Part shown: positions 1-6,313 of the stretch, piece after piece
How positions within the stretch are numbered: the first letter of the stretch is position 1
How the letters are laid out: every line of letters starts with the position of its first letter
Origin: Chloromonas sp. AAM2
Lineage: Eukaryota; Chlorophyta; Chlorophyceae; Chlamydomonadales; Chlamydomonadaceae
DNA length: 15,523 nt
Assembly: GCA_004335635.1 (NCBI GenBank)
Contig: QAXH01004577.1
Span: 701-16,223 of the forward strand
Reading direction: 5' to 3'
Notes under the pieces: generated by a model
The model's database searches: none
The model's input: the letters and a program-made list of their open reading frames with translations, nothing else
Told to the model about the DNA's origin: nothing
Position numbers and translations under genes: made by a program

Positions 1-540
1 AAGTGGCAGCCAAACTTGCCCTCCCGGCCTGTGCCATAGCCCTCGCTAAAGTAACGGTTTCTGCCTGCCAGTCAAAATCACACAAAGGCTAGAAACGTCT
101 TCTGTACACCACGTGTGTGCAATGCATGCGGGTCTGCTGTGCATGCTGCATGCGTGATGACAATGCCTACACAGGACGAAGCACACACATGCATTAATAC
201 ATGCGTTGACACGATAACCATGCACTTGGCATGCCACACGCGCGGCAGGTAGCAATACCATGCATTGCAAACATAACTTACAGCAGCACGCGCATGCCTC
301 AAAAATACACTAGCCTGCACGTGCTGTCCTGTTCCTCCTCCCCACCTGCGAACAGCACTTGAGGCTGGATCGCAAAAGCGCAAACAAAGAGCAGCCACAC
401 GCGAACCTAGTTAGCAGTCTGAAAGCACTGGAGTTCACAGTCAAATTCGATAAGCAACAGCACTGTGTCCCCCTGGACCATGGAGGGTCAGAGTACCACA
501 GTAAGGGCGACCTACTACAGGGATTATGGAATATGCAATA
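1..540. other. No supported gene
   Basis: Simple sequence with many CATGCA, GCATGC and CACA words. Short ORFs occur on both strands but none has splice sites, codon bias or a recognisable motif that I would defend. Confidence 0.5.
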
Positions 541-548
541 GTACACGG

Positions 549-936
549 TTGAGGGCCCCCAGCCCGGAGGGGCCAGGCGGACACGTCTGTGTAGCTGTGT
601 AGCTTGTGTAGCTGAGGCCAGGCGCCCAGAGAAGCAGGAGGCCAGAAGCATGGAAACTGGAAAGCAGCCAAAATGACAGGCCCAAGGAGGGAGCAGCGCA
701 AGAACCAGGAACAGACTAGTGCTCAAACAAACTCCAACGCCCAGAGCAAAAGACTGAAGAAACCGGGCCAGACTGAAGAAACCGGGTCTACTGGGGTCCA
801 CTTTCTTTCGTTCTTTCTTTCTGCAGCGCAACTCAGCTAACAGCCCGGCTTCACCACCCCACAGCCACGCCAGTACTCCAACACCTCTGGCTGTACACAG
901 GTGTCCTGCTGGCCCCTTAGGGCTGGAGGCCCTCAA
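549..936. mobile_element. Possible MITE-like element with 36-bp inverted ends
   Basis: 549-584 and the reverse complement of 901-936 agree at 31 of 36 positions (core TTGAGGGCC.CCAGCCC..AGGGGCCAG..GGACAC). Similarity extends a few bases outward (TACAYG). No coding capacity is recognised inside and no clear target-site duplication is seen. The right end lies inside a longer direct repeat that recurs at 1676-1890. Confidence 0.4.
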
Positions 937-1002
937 ACATGTAAATTTTCACATTTCACAATACATGCTGCAGCATGCTGTGCTGTTTGTACTCAGCACA
1001 CT
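787..1002 (+). repeat. Direct repeat copy 1 (~215 bp)
   Basis: It starts with a CTTTCTTTCGTTCTTTCTTT tract and ends at CTCAGCACACT. It includes the inverted-end motif at 901-936 and the palindrome CATGCTGCAGCATG. It is roughly 90 percent identical by eye to 1676-1890, in the same orientation. Confidence 0.75.
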
Positions 1003-1138
1003 CACCTGCTGAATTGGCTGCTGCTGGTGCGGTGCTTGCGGCGGCCGCAGCGGCTTCTGCAAGCACAAGGTTGCAGACAACAGAAAGCCTTGAGCTGGTT
1101 GGCTGGGGCTGTTGTTGGGGTGGGGCCGGAGGAAGCGG

Positions 1139-1501
1139 TCAGGGGCGGTGGCGATAAGGCGAGGCAAGCACCGCTCGGTTATGGATTCGACGCAGGTGGA
1201 TGTGCAGGCCGTTGGCTGGCCCAGCGGATGGAGAAATGCCCGGGTACTGTAGAGTGTGCGTGAGGAGCTTGGCCTCCCCAGAGGCCAACCCCAGGATGAA
1301 AGAGATAGCTGGGTCAGCCAGCTCCTCCCACTCAGGCCTAAAACGGTGCGGCATGGGGAATCCATCATGCTGCACACGATGGATGACGGTGTGCCCTACT
1401 GCCTGCCCCAGCCAGTGAATGCGTACGCCTCCCAGGGGATTACGTGCACTCCAAAGCCTCAGTATGCTAACAGCTACTAAGCTAGTGCGGCAGGCCGCTG
1501 T
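1139..1501 (-). CDS. Unrecognised exon-like segment, minus strand
   Basis: An open frame of 120 codons from just after an AG at 1502-1503 to a TGA ending at 1139. The middle reads like protein (PHRFRPEWEELADPAISFIL, then GEAKLLTHTLQ) with coding-like codon choice. Other frames are open too, so this is weak. It lies between the two 215-bp repeats. It could be a later exon of the header gene that starts at 2443, but no joining path was found. No family recognised. Confidence 0.3.
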   Translation of the reverse strand, partial: TAACRTSLVAVSILRLWSARNPLGGVRIHWLGQAVGHTVIHRVQHDGFPMPHRFRPEWEELADPAISFILGLASGEAKLLTHTLQYPGISPSAGPANGLHIHLRRIHNRAVLASPYRHRP

Positions 1502-1675
1502 CTATGCGCACACTACCATGCAAATCAGAAGGCAGCATAAAAACCAAACTGGCGGCTCCGGTACCACACAGCGCACGTACCCACAAACCGGGAAAAGAAA
1601 GCGGGAGGAAGGGTAGATATTAGTACCCCCAAAACCTAAGGGCTGGGCTCACAAGCCTGGCCTCCTTACTTACGC

Positions 1676-1890
1676 CTACCGGGGTCAACTTTCTTTCGTG
1701 CTTTCGTTCTGCAGCGCAGCGCAGCTGACAGCCCGGCTTCAACACCCCACAGCCATGCCAATACTCCAACACCTCTGGCTATACACAGGTGTCCTGCTGG
1801 CCCCTTAGGGCTGGAGGCCCTCAAACATGTAATTTTTCACAATTCACAATACATGCTGCAGCATGCTGTGCTGTTTCTACTCAACACACT
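1676..1890 (+). repeat. Direct repeat copy 2 (~215 bp)
   Basis: Second copy of the 787-1002 repeat. Unlike copy 1 it has no matching inverted end to its left. The start-to-start distance is 889 bp, so the pair could be terminal repeats of a small element or two dispersed insertions. The ends are not TG..CA, which argues against a simple LTR. Confidence 0.75.
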
Positions 1891-2159
1891 ATGCCACACA
1901 TGGCCGCATAGGTACCTATGGCCCTGGTGCGCAACACTATGCAAGAAATGATGGTATGCCTCCCAAACACTGCGCACACGGACAGTGCCTGGGTCAAGGA
2001 TGAGTAAGGACATGTGGGGGCATGGCCTTGAAGCGTGAAGCGCCTCGAGGCCCGCGATAGTACGGGCAAGGGTATGGACAAGGGTTACCCGCAAGGGCAT
2101 GTGTAATGGAATGGTTCTTGCTTGCATGGCACGTGTGCATGATTGCTTTGTCAACTCAC

Positions 2160-2443
2160 CCTTTTCCTGTCACTAGGCTAAACTCGCTCAAATGGCCATC
2201 ACCCACTGCAGACTCACCTGGCACGTGTACCTTGTATGTGTACTGCCCAGCTTCCATGACGTCGTCCGGAAGAACATTATCACCTTCGGCATCCCGCAGG
2301 TCGCCCATGCCATTCTTGTACTTTAAATCCTTAATGACCACATCAGCTTGGCGGGGTGGCTTACACTTGAATAAACGATCTTTAAGCTCCTCGCCATCGG
2401 CATCCAGAACGTGCACAACGATCTTCTTTGTCAGGTCGTCCAT
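2160..2443 (-). CDS. First coding exon of a Crinkler-like header (ubiquitin-like) protein
   Basis: Minus-strand exon from an ATG at 2443 (context gcagaATGG). Two in-frame donors are visible: CCAG|GTGAGT after base 2218 (phase 1, 75 codons) and AAAAGG|GTGAGT after base 2160. The protein starts MDDLTKKIVVHVLDADGEEL, then KDLKYKNGMGDLRD, EGDNVLPDD and AGQYTYKVHV. This beta-hairpin, then GDLRD-x-G, then GxYxY order resembles the ubiquitin-like header that precedes the linker and NTPase in Crinkler effectors, and its ~75-residue length fits. The header assignment is inference from pattern, without alignment. The remaining exons, to the left on the minus strand, were not found in positions 1-2150. 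What is visible is a header without an attached effector body. The gene points away from the NTPase-nuclease gene. Confidence 0.55.
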
Positions 2444-3026
2444 TCTGCAATGCAGGCAACAAGCACTCACTTGTCCAGGTTGTTCTTGTACACGTCAAAC
2501 ATGCAGAGGCTTACGTGTGCAAGTAGCCGCACACAACTAGCACAAGCATAGCAGGTCAAGCTGCAATACCAGCGGAGTCGTGGCCGCAACACCTGCCTTC
2601 ATATGCACTGGCCGCACCTTGGTGGTGTGGAATGTGGCATGTTATGCACTATGACACGGTCACACTAGCGCGTACACATGGTAACATGGCACACTGGCAC
2701 GCATGTTCATGCAAACACATAAGGCCACAGCAGGGCTGGGCAGGGTGCCTACACACTGGTGCAGAGGCGGCACGAGGCAGCACGCAACCGTAGTACAGAA
2801 GGATGCATGCGTTCAACATAGATCAGCCTGCTGGCATGCTGCCACTCTCTGCTCAAACCATGCAGTTGGCTGCGTAGGCACACTCTCAGCAGGGTGTGGC
2901 ACACAGAAAGTGTTTGTGTGGGACCTAAGAACCCACCTGCTGTGCTCAGGCGCAGGGCTGTTGAGGTGCCAAGGCTGGCAGGGCGGTGAAGTAGACTGTG
3001 CCGGCTGGGTGCACCTGCATACATAC
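2444..3026. other. Upstream region of the header exon; no supported gene
   Basis: Contains the presumed promoter and 5' UTR of the minus-strand header gene. Repetitive CACA/GCATG words occur at 2630-2710. No motif stands out and overlapping ORFs on both strands are not convincing. Confidence 0.4.
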
Positions 3027-3138
3027 AGGAGCAGCAGGACTGAGCCATGCAGTTCCTTAAGCAGCTGGACTGAGCCATAGGGCTCCATGAGCACTGCCAG
3101 AATGCCGTGGATCTTTGCAATCAAAAGATTGAAACCAC
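3027..3138 (-). other. Exon-like segment with duplicated ten-residue motif
   Basis: It is bounded by an AG at 3139-3140 and a GTATGT donor after 3027 on the minus strand. It encodes FNLLIAKIHGILAVLMEPYG, then a similar ten-residue block (GSVQLLKELH-type) repeated because of a 30-bp tandem duplication at 3030-3089. No family recognised and no neighbouring exon could be tied to it. Confidence 0.25.
3030..3089 (+). repeat. Tandem duplication, 30-bp period, two copies
   Basis: Copies at 3030-3059 and 3060-3089 share agcagcwggactgagccat followed by a diverged tail. The period is a multiple of three, so it preserves reading frame in the overlapping exon-like segment. Confidence 0.6.
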
Positions 3139-3207
3139 CTTGCCACACCCACCGCCCCAATTACTGTAAAGCTGACAGGAGCACGAGCCATACTGCAGCC
3201 TAGCAGA

Positions 3208-3770
3208 CTAGCGATGTGTGTTGGGCGCCGGTATGCTGCTGCCTGCATGCCCAAGGTGCAGCAGGTCGAAAATATGTGCGCCTCTGGTAAATGCATGTTG
3301 GTGCACTTGTGCATGTCGTAGTGGCAAAGGCATGCGCATGCACAGTAGAAGGCATGGCGCTCCATGTTCCGTGTGCACTAGAAAGCACTGGACAGTAACT
3401 AAATCCAAGCCTATACTCCATGTCATGTTTGGCATCATGAAGGATCGACAAGCCGACATACAGAGGCACACAGCTGAACTGTAGCTGCACCTTGGGTAGA
3501 CCTTCTGGACAATATGCAGGATCACGATGACCGAAGTCACCTACCAACATGCCATGCACCATGCCATGTTTGCGTAATCACCCATAGTGTGGTCTGTTTG
3601 AGCGTTCTGTGCGCGCGTGGTTGTGTGTGTGTGTCGAGGCGACGTGGGGGCCATAGAGCTAGTCCGAAGTCCGAACTTACCTCGGACGCCACAAAGCAAG
3701 GGCCCAGTTCCTCAACCAGCGAAACCAAGCGAAAGTAAACCATAAGTAAAAAGTACAGGATATGATTCAT
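3208..3770 (-). CDS. Candidate two-exon minus-strand gene with hydrophobic N-terminus
   Basis: Exon 1 (3770-3681) starts with ATG and encodes MNHILYFLLMVYFRLVSLV, a hydrophobic stretch that could be a signal anchor. It ends at a perfect donor, GAG|GTAAGT. Exon 2 (3540-3208) is in phase and open to a TAG, giving 140 residues rich in C, H and M. The acceptor (ttggtag) lacks a pyrimidine tract and a second frame across exon 2 is also open. The start codon lies 19 bp from the left CACGTG array. Function unknown; the model is tentative. Confidence 0.25.
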
Positions 3771-3788
3771 TCTGTCTCGCCGACGTCG

Positions 3789-3826
3789 CACGTGCACACG
3801 TGCACACGTGCTCACGTGTCCACGTG
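3789..3826. promoter_or_regulatory. Left array: five CACGTG boxes at 8-bp period
   Basis: CACGTG occurs at 3789, 3797, 3805, 3813 and 3821, each separated by exactly two bases (CA, CA, CT, TC). CACGTG is the palindromic G-box/E-box recognised by bHLH and bZIP factors. The array lies 147 bp upstream of the AT-hook ATG and 19 bp upstream of a candidate minus-strand ATG at 3770, so a shared promoter element is possible. It could equally be an expanded 8-bp microsatellite. The copies are seen directly; the regulatory role is inferred. Confidence 0.65.
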
Positions 3827-3972
3827 CTCACTTTTTTTGGTTTTCAGTTCGCCGCAGTGCTGTCTGCGATTCGAACACGCATCGCTGCAGTGACAGGTTC
3901 TGTCAGCAGACAAAGAGACAATCTCACTTTGCATGATTTTCCAGCACAATATCTCAATCTGTTGTGATATAG

Positions 3973-4704
3973 ATGGATCCCGATCGAGTCGCAGCCGATG
4001 CCTGGCTCGCTGCTCAAGCCAACATTCCTGTCGAGCAGATTCCCGTCCTTCGCCAAGCAGCGGCCGCTTTTCAGCAGGCTCATCGACTCCGATTGGAACA
4101 GCAAGCCCATGCTCACGTACAGCAAGTGGAAGCTGGCAATCAATTGTTGGCTGATTTGCGAGGCCGGCCTGTACACGCCATGCCGGCTGCTCCTGTGGAT
4201 CAAGCATTGGCACAGCGTGCGTTTATGGCAGTCAATCTTGCAATGGCAATGCAGGCACCCGTTCAACGACCGCAACTTGGACGTGCGATGCTGGGAGGTG
4301 CAGCTGGAGGCAACCTTGAAGGTTTAGGTGTTCCCAATGGACCAGCAGCAGTAGCAGTAGCAGCAGCGCCACCACCAGCAGCACCAGCAGCACCACCATT
4401 ACCAGCAGCATTAGCACCGGCAGCAGCACCAGCACAGTTACCAGCGTTCCCAGCAGCAGCAGCAGCAGCAGCAGCACCACCAGCACCACTTCCACCAGCA
4501 GCTGGCCGTGGCAGGCCCAGAGGTCGTGGCAGGGCAAGGGGTGCAGGACGTGGCAGGGCTGGAGGCAGAGGCAGGCAACAGGCACCTGTTGATGATGATG
4601 AGGAGGAGGACCGACCTGATATTGAGTTTGGTGACAGGCTGGTGCAGCAGGATGATGCAGCTCCACAACGTCGTAATCGTCGCAATGCACGTGACTGGCA
4701 ATAA
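3973..4704 (+). CDS. AT-hook / RG-rich, Ala-Pro-rich nucleic-acid-binding protein
   Basis: Intronless ORF of 243 residues. The ATG follows an in-frame TAG directly (tatagATGG), so this start is the only upstream choice. The N-terminal ~105 residues are helical and Q/A/L-rich. Residues about 121-177 are an Ala-Pro linker encoded by GCA/CCA triplets. Residues 178-201 are a basic block containing GRGRPRGRGR, a canonical AT-hook core (RGRP) merged with RG repeats. An acidic run DDDEEED follows (207-213), then a basic RRNRRNAR tail. This composition suggests a chromatin or nucleic-acid-binding protein; I do not recognise a named family. It sits between two CACGTG arrays, and protein-like sequence continues in the same frame past its stop, so it may be the surviving 5' part of a longer ORF. 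No TGTAA signal follows closely. Confidence 0.65.
   Translation: MDPDRVAADAWLAAQANIPVEQIPVLRQAAAAFQQAHRLRLEQQAHAHVQQVEAGNQLLADLRGRPVHAMPAAPVDQALAQRAFMAVNLAMAMQAPVQRPQLGRAMLGGAAGGNLEGLGVPNGPAAVAVAAAPPPAAPAAPPLPAALAPAAAPAQLPAFPAAAAAAAAPPAPLPPAAGRGRPRGRGRARGAGRGRAGGRGRQQAPVDDDEEEDRPDIEFGDRLVQQDDAAPQRRNRRNARDWQ
4345..4510 (+). repeat. GCA/CCA trinucleotide-rich tract inside the AT-hook gene
   Basis: Runs of GCA (up to seven or more in a row near 4455-4482) mixed with CCA encode the Ala-Pro linker. The tract makes long ORFs in all frames on both strands, so ORFs overlapping it on the minus strand are artefacts. Triplet slippage would change linker length without breaking the frame. Confidence 0.8.
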
Positions 4705-4711
4705 ACGTCCT

Positions 4712-5602
4712 GAGATGTGCTCACTTCAATTGGCGTGTGTACGCGGGCAAGTGGAGGGTCGCCCTTCCACGACATCAACTCAGACCTGTTATCGCTGTAC
4801 AACGGGCCCGCCATGAGGACTGACTGGCAACAATGCAAGCGTAGTGAGAACGAACGATAAGCACAGCCGCTTGAGTGGCAAGAAGAAGTCGGACAAAAGA
4901 CAAGCACGTGCACACGTGCACACGTGGGCACGTGCGCACATGACCAGTTTAGCCGCGAAATAGCCTGCCGAGCAAAGGATATGATGCTTGGCACGAAGCG
5001 CTTGTACCCTCAGACCTTTGTGAACCAAACGCCTGCAACATCTTTGGCTGCCAGTGCTTGGGATAGGTGAACCTTCACGCTTCCAGAACCATCGGTACCC
5101 CTGATAACTCAGATACCTCGGGTCCTGTCAACCCCCCGTTGCTTGGCACGGATGCGTCAAATGTGGTGATGGAAAGAGCCAAATGTGCGTGAGAAGGCGC
5201 ATGCGGAGCTGGGCCGGCTCAACGATCGCAAAGTTTGGATCCATCACACGCGGTGGGTGGCAAGGTTTATGGCAAGTTCAGTCATCGCCTGTCGTGAGGG
5301 GTATTAAGGGCTTTTCAGGCAGACCGTGCGGGAAGTCTGGCAGGTGCAACTCAAGTGCACGAAGTACTGGTAGGTTCAAGTCAAGTGTACAGTGACAAGT
5401 TGCGCTGCAGGATGCAATCCTCGCGATTGCAGTCAACAGGGTGCCGCCCCAGGCCGGCGACATGTCGCAACCCGCTCTTCAGGCCATGCCCGAACCCTTT
5501 CTTCAGGCCTCGTGCTCAAGGCCCGGTGCCAGGCCCAGCCCAGGCCCAGCTCAGACCGGTGCCCAAGGCCCAGCGACAGCCAGGCTCCCAACAGGCTGCG
5601 AA
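4712..5602 (+). pseudogene. Decayed coding tract continuing the AT-hook reading frame
   Basis: After the AT-hook stop (4702-4704) the same frame carries protein-like sequence broken by TGA 4711, TAA 4858 and TGA 5068. Examples are SPFHDINSDLLSLYNGPAMR (4765-4824) and LGTKRLYPQTFVNQTP (4987-5034). The plausible frame then moves to 5067-5183 (PDNSDTSGPVNPPLLGTDAS), back to 5182-5304 (KAHAELGRLNDRKVWIHHTR), and finally to 5396-5602 (QVALQDAILAIAVNRVPPQA). These moves look like small indels. The last segment ends at a good donor (5603), and an acceptor at 5711-5712 opens an in-phase exon (5713-5787, GHFKQAAMAHILM). A mobile-element origin is possible; I do not recognise the protein. Very short introns would be an alternative. 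Confidence 0.4.
4905..4942. promoter_or_regulatory. Right array: five CACGTG-type boxes at 8-bp period
   Basis: CACGTG occurs at 4905, 4913, 4921 and 4929, with CACATG at 4937, again with exactly two-base spacers. The first 22 bases match the left array. The array lies about 200 bp after the AT-hook stop, inside a tract that otherwise reads like decayed coding sequence, so it may be an insertion or expansion there rather than a promoter. Confidence 0.6.
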
Positions 5603-5712
5603 GTGAGTGAGGGTAGAACTAGCAGCGTCACAGCAGGAACCCTATGACCAGTTATGACCAGGCAGCAACATGCTGACTACAATTGTCTTCAATGTGCTTT
5701 TCCCTTGTTCAG

Positions 5713-5787
5713 GTTGGACATGGACATTTCAAGCAGGCGGCCATGGCTCACATCCTTATGCAAGGGGTCTTTGAATGTCATGGCAAG
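5713..5787 (+). other. Well-bounded small exon with ambiguous frame
   Basis: The acceptor cttttcccttgttcag and the donor AAG|GTAAGT bound 75 nt. Read in phase 0 it encodes GHGHFKQAAMAHILM and continues the decayed tract upstream. Read from the ATG at 5720 it joins exon 5893-6014 and then 6384 in consistent phase, forming an alternative 5' end of the NTPase-nuclease gene. The first reading looks more protein-like; the second has the better downstream splice logic. Confidence 0.4.
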
Positions 5788-5897
5788 GTAAGTGTTACCA
5801 CGCAGGCAATCTCGCAGCGCACAGCCTGTTGGGGCAGCGGCAAGCAGAGGCACACACTTACATCCTGTGTCCTTGGCTTTTCATGCTCTCAGGTGCA

Positions 5898-6161
5898 CTA
5901 CAGCTGCAGTTGGGTTCGTAGCTGACACTGTTCGTCACCGCACTGGAACTCTACGTGCCAGTGTGCTGTGTTGGGCATCTCCTGGTAACAAACAGGCATC
6001 TTCTGATACTGGAGGTGAGCCGGCACTGTGCTGAGGGTCATCTGCTGGTCACCCGGGTCAAAGCATTTGGATCGAAATACCTGTAGAATCACTTCATCGT
6101 AGGGTGCCACTACGCCGGTGCAGTCTCTGGGCTGCCAGCATGATTGAGCGGCAGATGTCAT
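5898..6161 (-). CDS. Unrecognised 87-residue ORF or terminal exon, minus strand
   Basis: ATG at 6161 and TAG stop ending at 5898. The reading frame has coding-like codon choice throughout (for example VAPYDEVILQVFRSK and QYQKMPVCYQEMPNTAHWH) and is cysteine- and glutamine-rich. It overlaps, on the opposite strand, the alternative 5' exon 5893-6014 of the NTPase-nuclease gene; both cannot be coding in ordinary annotation. No family is recognised. It could be the last exon of a minus-strand gene whose upstream part lies under the plus gene, or a remnant. Confidence 0.3.
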   Translation of the reverse strand: MTSAAQSCWQPRDCTGVVAPYDEVILQVFRSKCFDPGDQQMTLSTVPAHLQYQKMPVCYQEMPNTAHWHVEFQCGDEQCQLRTQLQL

Positions 6162-6313
6162 GCCGATGACACATGAAGATAGTTGTCATGTGTTCGAGCA
6201 TGCGCAGTGAAGCATGGTGCCACGACCATACATGAGTTGAGTGCACTGAACCGTACTGAAGGGTTTTGACATGTATTGCAAGAGACTGGACACGCTGTGG
6301 TTGCCTGTTGGCT

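Noticed and set aside
310..936. 208-codon ORF on the minus strand.
   Set aside because: It runs through the inverted-end element and a CTTT microsatellite, with low-complexity Cys/Leu/Ser-rich content and no motif.
3860..3890. A GTTCGAATC-like word on the minus strand that resembles a tRNA T-loop.
   Set aside because: The flanking bases do not pair into a 5-bp T stem and no acceptor or anticodon arm can be formed.
3757..4985. AGGATATGAT occurs at 3757-3766 and 4976-4985, just outside the two CACGTG arrays, and could be a target-site duplication.
   Set aside because: The right copy lies inside a coding-like tract that reads through the array (4861-5067), ten-base duplications with no inverted ends are unusual, and a chance match is plausible.
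4232..4994. Long minus-strand ORFs of 152 and 243 codons opposite the AT-hook gene.
   Set aside because: They are shadows of the GCA/CCA triplet tract, which stays open in every frame.
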